Positions 7,452-16,542 of a stretch of DNA of 58,271 bases are shown piece after piece (positions within the stretch are counted from its first letter, which is position 1; the number at the start of each line of letters is the position of its first letter). The position numbers were made by a program, and so were the translations under genes. The notes beneath the pieces are model-generated. The model made no database searches, was not told the origin of the DNA, and saw only the letters and a list, made by a program, of their open reading frames with translations. Source of the stretch: JACIYW01 sp014359745. GTDB lineage: Bacteria; Pseudomonadota; Alphaproteobacteria; Rhodobacterales; Rhodobacteraceae. The stretch covers positions 1 through 58,271 of the forward strand of contig JBNPWE010000018.1 in the NCBI GenBank assembly GCA_050433985.1. The letters are read 5' to 3'.

Positions 7452-8153
7452 TCAAACCGACAGATACGCATCCCGGATTTCAGGGTGCGCATCCAGATCG
7501 GCCAGGGTGCCCGCGTATTTGCGGCTGCCGCCTTCGATGATCACGGCGCTATCGGCCACGGCCTGGGCAAAGTGCAGGTTCTGTTCCGACAACAGCACTG
7601 TCAGCCCCTCGGCCTTGAGTTGCAGAATGGCGCGCGCCAACTGTTCTACGATCACCGGCGCGATGCCCTCGGAAGGTTCATCCAGCAGCACGAAGCGGGG
7701 ATTGCCCATCAGGGTGCGGGCGATGGTCAGCATCTGCTGTTCGCCGCCCGAAAGTTCCTTGCCGCGATTGTTGCGCCGTTCGGCAAGGTTCGGGAACAGG
7801 GCAAAAAGCATGTCCTGCGTCCAGGGCGCCAAACCGTCGCGTGGGGGCTGACGGCCCACCTCAAGGTTTTCCAGAACCGTCAGATCGGTAAATATCCGCC
7901 GTTCTTCCGGCACATAGCCAAGCCCCATCTTCGCCACGCGATGCGAGGGGAGGCCGATGATCTCGACTCCCTGAAAGGTGATGCTGCCGCTTTGCGGGGT
8001 CACAAGTTGCATGATGGATTTCATCGTGGTGGTCTTGCCCGCGCCATTGCGGCCCAAGAGCGCCACCACCTGCCCGCGTTCAACCGTAAAGCTGAGATCG
8101 CCAAGCACATGCGCCTTGCCGTAAAAACTGTTCACAGCGGAAAGTTCAAGCAC
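7452..8153 (-). CDS. livF: Branched-chain-type ABC transporter ATPase LivF
   Basis: 233 residues from the GTG at 8153, which overlaps the end of livG by 8 nt; longer frames upstream read antisense-like sequence inside livG. Walker A GRNGAGKTT, signature LSGGEQQM, Walker B RFVLLDEPSEGIAP and the LLSEQNLHFA switch region identify LivF. It is one of two cytoplasmic ATPases that power uptake by the fused LivHM permease. It is the last gene of livK-livHM-livG-livF. The set lies beside the nicotinate-type operon and its MarR regulator, so the substrate is more likely a pyridine carboxylate or related acid than leucine. That assignment is inference. Confidence 0.93.
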   Translation of the reverse strand: MLELSAVNSFYGKAHVLGDLSFTVERGQVVALLGRNGAGKTTTMKSIMQLVTPQSGSITFQGVEIIGLPSHRVAKMGLGYVPEERRIFTDLTVLENLEVGRQPPRDGLAPWTQDMLFALFPNLAERRNNRGKELSGGEQQMLTIARTLMGNPRFVLLDEPSEGIAPVIVEQLARAILQLKAEGLTVLLSEQNLHFAQAVADSAVIIEGGSRKYAGTLADLDAHPEIRDAYLSV

Positions 8154-8925
8154 GCGATGCCCCCGCTTCCGGTTTGAACAGGGTGCCGCCACCCAGATAG
8201 ACCTCTTGCACCTGGGTGTTGTTGCGGATCTCTTCGACCGAGCCATCGGCGATCAGGCGCCCACGGTTCAGCACCATGATGCGGTGCGCATGGGCAAAAA
8301 CCACATCCATGTCATGTTCGGTGAACAGCACGCTGATGCCGCGATCCCGCACGATATCGGCGGTAAGCTGCATCAGCGCGGTGCGTTCCCTGGGGGCCAT
8401 GCCGGCCGTCGGTTCATCCATCAGCAAAAGCGTTGGGTCATGCGACAAGGCGATCGCCAGTTCCAGGCGCTTCAGATCACCGTAAGCCAGCACCGCGCAG
8501 GGCCTGTCGGCCTGATCGCGCATGCCGACCAGATCAAGAAACCCCAGCGCCTCGTCGCGGTAAAGGCCGTGCGCGTAGGGCAGGATCGAGAATATCCGCC
8601 GATGATGCGAGATAAGCGCCATCTGCACATTCTCGGCCACGGTCATCGACTGATAGGTGCCGGTGATCTGAAAGGTGCGCCCCACCCCCTTGCGCCAGAT
8701 CGCGCGGGGCGATTGGCCAACCAGGTTCTCGCCGTTCAGGAACACCGCGCCCGATGTCGGTTTCAACTGCCCCATCAGCATGTTGAAACAGGTGCTTTTG
8801 CCCGCGCCATTGGGGCCGATCAGCGCCAGCAATTCGCCCTTGTGCAGCGAGAAACTGACATCATCAACCGCGCGAATGGCGTTGAACGACCGCGACAGGT
8901 GGCGGGTTTCCAGCACGATGGTCAT
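8146..8925 (-). CDS. livG: Branched-chain-type ABC transporter ATPase LivG
   Basis: 259 residues. Walker A GPNGAGKST, the LivG-typical GRTFQITGTYQSMTVAENV, Walker B PTLLLMDEPTAGMAP and the FTEHDMDVVF switch loop are all present. The signature is LAYGDLKRLELA, the LivG form of the LSGGQ motif. The ATG overlaps the stop of livHM by 4 nt, and its end overlaps livF, so the three are translationally coupled. It pairs with LivF as the ATPase heterodimer at the inner face of the membrane. Confidence 0.93.
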   Translation of the reverse strand: MTIVLETRHLSRSFNAIRAVDDVSFSLHKGELLALIGPNGAGKSTCFNMLMGQLKPTSGAVFLNGENLVGQSPRAIWRKGVGRTFQITGTYQSMTVAENVQMALISHHRRIFSILPYAHGLYRDEALGFLDLVGMRDQADRPCAVLAYGDLKRLELAIALSHDPTLLLMDEPTAGMAPRERTALMQLTADIVRDRGISVLFTEHDMDVVFAHAHRIMVLNRGRLIADGSVEEIRNNTQVQEVYLGGGTLFKPEAGASRA

Positions 8926-10784
8926 GATGTGCCCTCTGGCGTCTTCAAGAGGCCGATACGTTCGCCCCCCTTGCGCAGGCTGCCCACGATACCGTTGGGC
9001 GCCACGATCACCACCGCGATGATCAAAAGCCCCATGGCCAGCCGCCAGTATTCAAACCGGCTCAGGAAATCCTTGGCGGTCACAAAGGCCGCGCCGCCGA
9101 CCACCCCGCCCGAAAGGGTTTTGACCCCGCCCAGGAACACTACGATCAGCGCATCGAAAGACCGCGCGATGTCCAGTTCATTGGGAAAGACGCTGCCTTT
9201 GGCAAAGACAAAAAGCCCCCCCGCAACGCCCGCCATCGCGCCCGCAAACACAAAGGCCACCCATTGCACGCGCCTGGTGTCTATGCCGGTGGCCTCGGCC
9301 TGGCGGGCGCTGTCGCGCGCGGCGCGCAGCGCATAGCCAAAGGGCGCATGTGCGGCGTGACGCAGCAACAGGATGCCGCCGGTGCAGATGATCAGCGTCA
9401 GATAGAAATAGGCCGTAGTCCCCGACGCCCAGGCCGATGGCCAGATATCCACCAGCCCGTCATCCCCGCCGGTGATCGCGCCCCACTGGAACACCAGCGA
9501 CCACAAAAGCTGCGCGAAGGCCAGCGTCAGCATGGCGAAATAGACGCCCGTCAGCCGCAGGCACACCCAGCCGATGATCACCGCCGCCATCCCCGCCCCA
9601 AGCGGTGCCAGGATCAGCGCCAGTTCCATCGGGGTTTGCGCATATCTGACCAGCAGCGCCGCCACATAGGCGCCGCCGCCGAAATAGGCGGCATGGCCGA
9701 ATGACACGAGGCCGCCGATGCCCAGCAGGAAATGCAGGCTTGCGGCGAAAAGACAGAAGATCAGGATATCGGTCGCCAGCACCTGTGCAAAGCTTGACCC
9801 GTATACCGGCAGCAACGCCAGAATGCCAAGCCCCAGGGCCACGATCAGCCGCGCGGACCTTCCCGCCGGTTTGAACGGGCGTTCGGGTTCACCCACCTGC
9901 CCGTGTTCGCCCGCCACCTCTTCGCGGCCCAACAGACCATAGGGGCGCACCATGAGTACGATCACCATGACCACGAAGATCAGAACCAGCGTGCTTTGCG
10001 GCAGATAGACCACGCCAAAGACATTGAGCACCGAAATGATCACCGCCGCCAGATAGGCACCGGGCAGAGATCCCATCCCGCCGATCACCACCACCACGAA
10101 GACGGTCGTAAGGATGTTGAAATCCATCAGCAGATTGGCCCCGCCCTTGGGCAGTTGCATCGCCCCGCCAAGCCCGGCCAGCGCGGTTCCCAAAAAGAAC
10201 ACGCCCGTAAACAGCCAGGCCTGATTGACGCCCAGCGCGCCGACCATCTCTCGGTCCTGCGTGGCGGCGCGCACCAGGATGCCCAGCCGGGTGCGGGTGA
10301 TCAGATACCACAGCCCCAGCGCCACGAAGGGGGTGATCACGATCAGCGCAAGGTCATATTGCGGCACCGGTTCGCCCAGAATGCGCACCACCCCTTTCAG
10401 CCCCGGCGCGCGCGGCCCCAACAGATCGACCGGCCCCCAGATCATCAGCGCCAGATCCTGAACGACCAGGATCACCCCGAAGGTCGCCACAAGCTGAAAG
10501 AGCTCCGGCGCCTTGTAGACCGGGCGCAGTACCACGAATTCAACGATCACCCCGATCAGCCCGACGATCACCCCCGACAGGATCATCGCCGCCCAGAATC
10601 CCACCATGCCCGGCAAGACCTGCATCAGCGAATAACCGACATAGGCGCCCAGCATGTAGAACGACCCATGCGCGAAATTGACCACCCGCGTGACGCCAAA
10701 GATCAGCGACAACCCCGAGGCCACCAGAAACAGCGCCCCGGCATTGGCCAGCCCCGTCAGCACTTGCGCAATGAAAAACCCCAT
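8922..10784 (-). CDS. Fused LivH-LivM permease of a Liv-type ABC transporter
   Basis: 620 residues, about twice the size of one permease. Residues 1-290 are LivH-like (GLSLIFGVTRVVNFAHGSFY, several hydrophobic spans, DREMVGALGVN coupling helix). A polar linker near 290-310 (EEVAGEHGQVGEPERP) leads to a LivM-like half (ISFGHA-type region GLVSFGHAAYFGGGAYV, then ALRAARDSARQAEATGID). The membrane heterodimer of the transporter is therefore one polypeptide. Such fusions occur in some proteobacterial Liv systems but are less common than separate genes. The reading frame is intact through the linker, so this is a real fusion, not a missed stop. Confidence 0.93.
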   Translation of the reverse strand: MGFFIAQVLTGLANAGALFLVASGLSLIFGVTRVVNFAHGSFYMLGAYVGYSLMQVLPGMVGFWAAMILSGVIVGLIGVIVEFVVLRPVYKAPELFQLVATFGVILVVQDLALMIWGPVDLLGPRAPGLKGVVRILGEPVPQYDLALIVITPFVALGLWYLITRTRLGILVRAATQDREMVGALGVNQAWLFTGVFFLGTALAGLGGAMQLPKGGANLLMDFNILTTVFVVVVIGGMGSLPGAYLAAVIISVLNVFGVVYLPQSTLVLIFVVMVIVLMVRPYGLLGREEVAGEHGQVGEPERPFKPAGRSARLIVALGLGILALLPVYGSSFAQVLATDILIFCLFAASLHFLLGIGGLVSFGHAAYFGGGAYVAALLVRYAQTPMELALILAPLGAGMAAVIIGWVCLRLTGVYFAMLTLAFAQLLWSLVFQWGAITGGDDGLVDIWPSAWASGTTAYFYLTLIICTGGILLLRHAAHAPFGYALRAARDSARQAEATGIDTRRVQWVAFVFAGAMAGVAGGLFVFAKGSVFPNELDIARSFDALIVVFLGGVKTLSGGVVGGAAFVTAKDFLSRFEYWRLAMGLLIIAVVIVAPNGIVGSLRKGGERIGLLKTPEGTS

Positions 10785-10826
10785 GTGCCGACCCTGTCAG
10801 GTAAGTGGGTGTGGGTGACCGGCCGC

Positions 10827-10844
10827 CCGGCCCCAAAGGGCCGG
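10827..10844 (-). terminator. Intercistronic stem-loop between livK and livHM
   Basis: CCGGCCC-CAAA-GGGCCGG is a perfect 7-bp GC stem in the 101-nt gap between livK and the permease gene, with no long T tract. Such hairpins commonly limit read-through or protect the 3' end so that the binding protein is made in excess of the permease. Confidence 0.45.
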
Positions 10845-10885
10845 ACACCGCCGTTTGCAAGGCCATATCAAATGGCCGGATGCGT

Positions 10886-12091
10886 TCAGTTGGCAGGACG
10901 CAGCTTTTTTACTTCCTCGTCGGATGGCAGGTAATTGGCCCCGTCCTTATACGACCAATCCACCATCACCCCGCCGCCATCTTTCAGCGCGGTCGTGCCG
11001 ACAAAGGCGCCCATCGTCGATTGGTGATCAAGCGCGCGGTAGGTGATCGTTCCCACGGGCGTCTCCACCTCCAGATCGGCAAAGGCCGCACGGATCGCTT
11101 CGGTTTCGGTCGATCCGGCCTTTTCCAACACAGCCGCGATCGAGGCCGCCGTCATATAGCCCACAAGCGAGCCCAGTTTCGGGCTTTCGCCGAAGCGCTT
11201 GGTATAGGCATCAACGAAGGCCTTGTTGGGTCCATCTTCGAACGCATACCAGGGATAGCCGGTCACCACCCAACCCTCGGGGGCCTCATCTGCCAAAGGC
11301 TCCATATACTCCGGCTCGCCCGACAGCAGGCCATATACCTTGCGCCCCTCGAACAGGCCGCGGGTGTTGCCTTCGCGCACGAATTTCGCCAGATCGCTGC
11401 CGAAGGTCACGTTATAGATCGCGTCGGGCTTGGCCGCCTCCAGCGCCTGCACCTCGGCGCCCGCGTCGATCTTGAACAGCGCGGGCCACTGTTCGGCCAC
11501 GAATTTCACATCGGGTTTAAGCGCCGTCAGCACCTTCTTGAACGCGGCTACCGCATCCTTGCCATAGGCATAGTTGGGCGCGATGGTGGCATAGGTCTTG
11601 GCGCCGGTCTTTGCCGCCTCTTCGGCCAGCATGGACGCCTGCATATAGGTCGAGGTCCGCAGGCGGAACGTATAGGCGTTGCCGTTTTCCCACACCATCC
11701 CGTCAGCCAGCGGCTCTGCCGCCAGATAGACATATTTCTTTTCCGCCGCCAGCGACGAGATCGCAAGGCCGACATTGCTCAGGATCGAGCCGGTCAGCAT
11801 CACCGCCCGGTCGCGCGTCATCAGTTCCTCGGCGATCTTCACCGCCTCGCCCGGCTGGCCGTCATCATCGCGAAAGATGAATTCCAGCGGCCGCCCCAGA
11901 ACGCCGCCCGCGGCGTTGATTTCCTCCAGCTTCAGTTCGATACCGTTCTTGTAGGGGCCCGCAAAGGCCGCCATGCGCTTGTAATGGTTGATCTCACCGA
12001 TCTTGATCGGATCCTGCGCCAGTGCCGTTACAGAGGTCATCCCCAATGCGACAAGGCCAATCAGGCCTTTCAGAAACGTCTTGCGGTACAT
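10886..12091 (-). CDS. livK: Periplasmic substrate-binding protein LivK-type
   Basis: 401 residues. The N-terminus MYRKTFLKGLIGLVALGM and TSVTALA form a signal peptide, with cleavage likely after ALA before QDPIKIGEIN. The mature protein has the type I periplasmic fold pattern (IKIGEINHYKRMAAFAGPYK, INAAGGVLGRPLEF, GSILSNVGLAISSLAAEKK). It is the first gene of the transporter operon and catches the substrate for LivHM/LivGF. It is not an obvious leucine binder: the ligand-site residues differ from what I know of LivJ/LivK, and the neighbourhood points to a heterocyclic acid. Confidence 0.92.
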   Translation of the reverse strand: MYRKTFLKGLIGLVALGMTSVTALAQDPIKIGEINHYKRMAAFAGPYKNGIELKLEEINAAGGVLGRPLEFIFRDDDGQPGEAVKIAEELMTRDRAVMLTGSILSNVGLAISSLAAEKKYVYLAAEPLADGMVWENGNAYTFRLRTSTYMQASMLAEEAAKTGAKTYATIAPNYAYGKDAVAAFKKVLTALKPDVKFVAEQWPALFKIDAGAEVQALEAAKPDAIYNVTFGSDLAKFVREGNTRGLFEGRKVYGLLSGEPEYMEPLADEAPEGWVVTGYPWYAFEDGPNKAFVDAYTKRFGESPKLGSLVGYMTAASIAAVLEKAGSTETEAIRAAFADLEVETPVGTITYRALDHQSTMGAFVGTTALKDGGGVMVDWSYKDGANYLPSDEEVKKLRPAN

Positions 12092-12359
12092 GTCGGTCCT
12101 CTCCTGTTGGATATGGCAATCTTATCGTTCAGCCGCCGGTCTGTCTATTCGTCGTGGTAAAAGCCTCGCCAAAGGCCGAAGGCCATCCCACCACATACCA
12201 GACGTTTCTGGCAAAAGGCATCCGTTACCGCCTTGCCCCGCCAACCCCGTACCATGGCGGCCCCCAAACCCGCTGACCCAAAACCCGCTGACCCCAGCCG
12301 GTCGCTTCGAAAAACCCATGGATTCAGCGCAGGGCCTTCGACAGTATGGCATCAAGAAC

Positions 12360-12377
12360 TTGTTAGCCGTCAAACAA
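12360..12377 (+). promoter_or_regulatory. Candidate MarR operator 1
   Basis: TTGTTAGCCGTCAAACAA is an imperfect palindrome (14 of 18 positions match its own reverse complement; arms TTGTT/AACAA). It lies 127 nt upstream of the marR start. A related sequence, CTGTTAGCGTTCAAATGA (13 of 18 identical), lies just upstream of the enamidase gene at 20227-20244. Length and AT-rich arms fit MarR-type operators. Confidence 0.45.
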
Positions 12378-12413
12378 TATTTCCTGCGGATCACATCCGA
12401 TGGACGCCCGGTT

Positions 12414-12428
12414 TGTTTCGTGAAAACA
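12414..12428 (+). promoter_or_regulatory. Second inverted repeat upstream of marR
   Basis: TGTTT-CGTGA-AAACA has perfect 5-nt arms and a 5-nt spacer, 37 nt downstream of operator 1 and about 75 nt before the marR start. It could be a second regulator-binding site. Confidence 0.3.
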
Positions 12429-12503
12429 TATTGGGCATTCCTGCGGCCAGTGGCAAAGTTTCCAGGCCCTCACGACATCGACCACCTGAAAGGCGCACAC
12501 CCC

Positions 12504-12920
12504 TTGGATTGTAAAACACCCTACCGGCTGGAAGATCAGATCGGCTTCAAGCTGCGCCTTGCCAACCAGAAACATCTTGAGATCTTCAATCGCATGATGC
12601 CCGACATCACGCCGACCCAGTTCGCGGTGATGGCAAAGTTGCACGATCTTGGCACCCTGTCGCAGAACCATCTGGGCCGACTGGTGGGGATGGATGCCGC
12701 CACCACCAAGGGTGTGGTGGACCGTCTGCGCAAAAAGGGCCTGGCCGAAAGCACCCCCTCGACATCCGACATGCGCAGGCTGGAAATTTCGCTTACCGAT
12801 GCAGGCCGGGCCTGTGCCACGCGTGCGGTGCAAACCGCGCGCGACATTTCCGCCGCCACCGCGCAAAACCTGACCGCGCGCGAATTGGAAAGGCTGCTGA
12901 CGCTGCTGGACAAACTTTAA
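12504..12920 (+). CDS. MarR-family transcriptional regulator
   Basis: 138 residues from a TTG start at 12504 with AAAGG about 10 nt upstream; no ATG lies near the domain start. The winged-helix core is LGTLSQNHLGRLVGMDAATT, then KGVVDRLRKKGLAES, then the wing DMRRLEISLTDAGRA. MarR proteins bind palindromes as dimers and release them when an aromatic or heterocyclic ligand binds. The gene sits between the Liv transporter and the nicotinate-type operon. A motif in its own upstream region recurs before the enamidase gene, so it probably controls the whole locus and itself. Ligand unknown; 6-hydroxynicotinate or nicotinate would be natural candidates. Confidence 0.88.
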   Translation: MDCKTPYRLEDQIGFKLRLANQKHLEIFNRMMPDITPTQFAVMAKLHDLGTLSQNHLGRLVGMDAATTKGVVDRLRKKGLAESTPSTSDMRRLEISLTDAGRACATRAVQTARDISAATAQNLTARELERLLTLLDKL

Positions 12921-13030
12921 AAAACGTCACCGGTTGCGGCAAACACGCAGCCCCATTCATCTTGGAAAAAATACGCATTCCCCACCACCGCCCCGCGCAT
13001 CCGCCCATGGACGATGAAACAACCCGCGCC

Positions 13031-13611
13031 TTATCGTAACCCGTCCTTGCCTTCGGCGTTTTCATGGGTCAGCCCGCCCACGCGGGGCAGGGGCCGCCCG
13101 CTGTCGGTGACCGCTACGGCCACCAGGATTTCATTGGCGCGCGGCGCGTCATTGATCTGCACCTCGACCCCGTCGAAATGGCTGCGCACATAGGCCGCAT
13201 CCTTGTGGCCCAGCGGCACATCCAGCACCTGCCCCGGCCCGCCGCGTTTCTTGGATGACGGCACAAGGGCCGCGCCCTTTTCAACGGCCTTGCGCAGCGG
13301 CGCGCCCAGTTTTGGGTGCAGGATGGCGGCGGCATGTTCCAACTCGCCGTTTTCGCCGACCATCGCGGCCTTGCCATAGCTTTGCGCATCCTCTGGCAAG
13401 ATGCCCAGCGCCGCCACGCATTTCTCGCCCAGAAGACCCCCCAATTCGGCACCGATCTCCATCAGGTCCGAGAGATCCTCCTGATAAGACCCAGCAAAGG
13501 GGTTTCTGATTACCGCCGCGGCCACTGCCTTGCGGGTGGGGGGCGAAATCTCCTTGCCCATTTCCCGATGGGTTTCCTCAACCCAGACGGCGATCTTGCG
13601 GATATCTGCGC

Positions 13612-13615
<4 letters not shown>
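13031..13615 (-). CDS. DUF1185 (amino acid synthesis family) protein, copy 2
   Basis: 194 residues. Family signatures shared with the upstream paralogue are AAVIRNPFAGSY, YGKAAMVGENGELEHAAAI, KDAAYVRSHFDG, NDAPRANEI and GGLTHENAEGKDGLR at the C-terminus. The family (PF06684) is named for amino acid synthesis, but no reaction is established that I know of. The start codon overlaps the stop of copy 1 by 4 nt (ATGA). It is the last gene of the operon that encodes the nicotinate-type hydroxylase and reductase. A role after ring reduction, or in assembly of one of the enzymes, is possible. Likely cytoplasmic: no signal or membrane segment is seen. Confidence 0.85.
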
Positions 13616-14188
<573 letters not shown>

Positions 14189-14196
<8 letters not shown>

Positions 14197-15037
14197 GTTG
14201 GGGGATCTTTCCGTCAAGTTGCAAGAAATTCGGGCCGACAAGGCAGGATTGCCCGCGCAGGAACAGCGCCGCCGCGTCGATCAGCCCGCGTTGCCGCATA
14301 TCCTGCGCCAGCCGCGCGCCGTTTGAAAGGGCCTTGGCCACCGCGTCAGCCGTCAGCGGGCCGACATGGGTGACCACCAGACGCGCGCCCAGATCGCTGT
14401 CGGGGTCGATATCGCGCGCCGGGGTGCGGCGCACCGTGGGGTGACGCGGCAGGTCAACGGCATTGGCGATCAGCGTTGCCGCCACATCCGCCGCCGCCGC
14501 CGACCCCGCCAGAACCGTCACCGCGTCGGCGATGCCCAGCGACAGGCTGCGCCCGCGCTGCCCGCTTGTGGCGGTGCCGCGCACCGGGTCGGGCGCGGCG
14601 ATGTCGATGGTGCCAAGGCGCGTATTGTCCAGCCCGGCAATCGCCATGCGAAACCGCGCCGCGCCGGTCAGGTGCAGGGCGATATCGCCGCCATTGTTGA
14701 CATAGGCACGGGTCAGGGGTGCGGCGGCAACCATCGCCCCCAGCACTTCTTCGGCCACCGCCCCGGCGACGGCGGCCATGGGGGTGACGAAAACCGCACC
14801 ATGCGGGCGCACCGCGTCATGCATCCGCCGCGCGATCCGGCCCTTTGGGCGCGCACCCACCGCGCGGCGCAATAGCGGCAGTTCGGCCACAAGTTCCTCC
14901 AACACCGTGCAAAACCGCGCCCTGGCCGCCGCGAATGCCGCGTCCCGGTCGCCATCGGCCCCGATGATCAGGTCAATCGGGCCGTGCTGCAAATGCAGCC
15001 GACCATCCGCCAAAAGGGCCGCCACGGCGCCCGGCAT
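14189..15037 (-). CDS. UPF0280 family protein (ApbE-like fold)
   Basis: 282 residues. ARPKGRIARRMHDAVRPHGA, FVTPMAAVAGAVAEEVL, AYVNNGGDIALHL and SLSLGIADAVTVLA follow UPF0280, a family related in fold to ApbE flavin transferases: the NNGGD element parallels the conserved GGD of ApbE. Its ATG overlaps the reductase stop by one base (TGATG at 15035-15039), so the two are translated together. ApbE proteins attach FMN covalently to Thr or Ser of partner proteins. The E. barkeri 6-hydroxynicotinate reductase has covalently bound flavin. A maturation role for this protein is my inference. The ApbE similarity is from family knowledge. Confidence 0.85.
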
Positions 15038-16542
15038 CAGCCCTTTACCTTCGCGCCCTTGGTCCAGCGGTAATTCCGTTCATCATGCGGATCGGGCTGG
15101 CTGAGGTTGGGAAGCACCTTGCGGATATCGGGCGTCAGCACCGATTCCACCGGGCGCACATGATCGACATGGCCGCCAAGCGCCGCGTAATCTTCCATCC
15201 GCAGGGTGAATTCGATGGGGGCGACAAGGGCGGGCGTGGGCACATAGCCAAAGGAATTGGTCGGCATGTCCATCACATCGGCCATAAAGGTGATGCCGCC
15301 ACCCGGCCAGACATAGGCCTCGGCCCCGCCGCAGGACACATAGGTCAGCGCATCCCTGACCGACCGCGTCAGCCGTACCGGGTTTTCCGTAACCCCCGCG
15401 CGCAGGCTGCCGCCCGCCCCGCCCATGAACAGCACCGAACAGAGCGAGGGCTCGCAGTTTTCCGCGATCCGGTCGGCGATGGCGCGCAAAGGTTGCGTGA
15501 TCTCGGCCGGTTGCGGCACCAGCGTGTCATCCAGCGTGTAATAGGCGAATTGCTCGCCCGTGGTGGATATCATCAACAGCCGCAGCCCCGGCCAGGCCAG
15601 TTTCGGATCGGCGGGTTTCAGGATCGTCAGCGGATCCTCGACATTGGTGCCGCCCCAGCCGGTGCCCGGATCGGCCACCTGGAAATAGCGCCCCGGCGTC
15701 GATTTGCGCCCTTTGACACGAATGCCCGAGGGCCGCATCGCCAGCCCCTTGCCCGCCTCATGTTCGGTCAGAACCCCGGTGATATGGTCATCGACCACCA
15801 CCACCTCATCGACATGGCGTTGCCACTGCTTGGCGAACATGCCCACCGCCGCCGACCCGCAGCCAACTCGCATCAGCTTTTCGGGCGCGCCGTTGATGAT
15901 CGGGGCGTGGCCCGCCTGCACCACAACCGTTGCGCCATCATCAACAGTCAGTTCCACCGCCTCGCGGTTGCACAGGCGCAGCAGCGCGTCGCAGGTGATG
16001 CGCCCCTCTTTCTTCGATCCGCCGGTCAGATGTTCGACGCCCCCCAGCGACAGCATCTTTGACCCGTATTCGGATGTCATGACATGGCCGATCGCTTCGC
16101 CCTCGCAGCGCACGATGGCGCGTTCCTCGCCGATGTGGCGGTCTGTGTCGATCTTCACCTTGACGCCGCAATAGCTGAAGATGCCTTCGGTCACCACGGT
16201 GACCATATCCACATCGTTCACCTTCTGGCTGACGATGAAGGGCGCCGGTTTGTAATCGGGATAGGTGGTGCCCGCCCCCACGGCGGTGACAAAGCGGCGG
16301 TGGCCCTGGATCATGTCGCCGTCCCAATCCTGGGCATTGGCCCCGGAATCGAGGAAGGGCACCGCCTGCGCGCCGCCCTCGATCACCGTCAGCGGATCAA
16401 GGCGCACCAGTTCCCCGTCATGGTTGGCATAGCGATCACAGGCGCCGGATTTGCCATCGGCGATATAGCACATCACCGGGCAGGCATCGCAGCGGATCTT
16501 TTCGGCGATGCGTTCCTCTTTCGGGCTGTTGTCTTCAGGCAT
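15037..16542 (-). CDS. hnr: 6-hydroxynicotinate reductase-like iron-sulfur flavoprotein
   Basis: 501 residues from the ATG at 16542 with AAGGAGG upstream. The start lies within the stop region of the molybdenum hydroxylase gene (ATGCCTGA). Cys18, Cys21, Cys25 and Cys35 (CDACPVMC, then GAC) look like a [4Fe-4S] ligand set. Further cysteines include 125, 146, 184, 191, 228, 363, 368 and 404. The E. barkeri enzyme reduces 6-hydroxynicotinate to 1,4,5,6-tetrahydro-6-oxonicotinate and contains covalent flavin, one 2Fe-2S and two 4Fe-4S clusters. This protein may lack some of those, since I see no second classic ferredoxin motif. Cytoplasmic. Position between a nicotinate-dehydrogenase-like enzyme and an enamidase supports the call. 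The exact substrate is not proven. Confidence 0.8.
   Translation of the reverse strand: MPEDNSPKEERIAEKIRCDACPVMCYIADGKSGACDRYANHDGELVRLDPLTVIEGGAQAVPFLDSGANAQDWDGDMIQGHRRFVTAVGAGTTYPDYKPAPFIVSQKVNDVDMVTVVTEGIFSYCGVKVKIDTDRHIGEERAIVRCEGEAIGHVMTSEYGSKMLSLGGVEHLTGGSKKEGRITCDALLRLCNREAVELTVDDGATVVVQAGHAPIINGAPEKLMRVGCGSAAVGMFAKQWQRHVDEVVVVDDHITGVLTEHEAGKGLAMRPSGIRVKGRKSTPGRYFQVADPGTGWGGTNVEDPLTILKPADPKLAWPGLRLLMISTTGEQFAYYTLDDTLVPQPAEITQPLRAIADRIAENCEPSLCSVLFMGGAGGSLRAGVTENPVRLTRSVRDALTYVSCGGAEAYVWPGGGITFMADVMDMPTNSFGYVPTPALVAPIEFTLRMEDYAALGGHVDHVRPVESVLTPDIRKVLPNLSQPDPHDERNYRWTKGAKVKG

Larger units (their letters stand above)
12092..12503. promoter_or_regulatory. Divergent control region between livK and marR
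   Basis: About 410 nt without a credible gene separate livK (minus) from the MarR gene (plus). It contains two inverted-repeat sites listed separately (12360-12377 and 12414-12428). The livK ribosome site (AGGAGAGGA, complement of 12097-12105) is at its left end. I could not place -35/-10 boxes with confidence. Confidence 0.5.

Noticed and set aside
8206..9336. Long plus-strand frame opposite livG and livHM
   Set aside because: It is His/Arg/Gln-rich shadow coding opposite two clear ABC transporter genes.
11988..12503. N-terminal extension of the MarR frame
   Set aside because: The upstream part reads antisense to livK and through the control region; MarR homology starts only after the TTG at 12504.
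15704..16174. Plus-strand frame opposite the reductase
   Set aside because: Shadow frame; the minus-strand reductase has full family similarity and tight operon overlaps.
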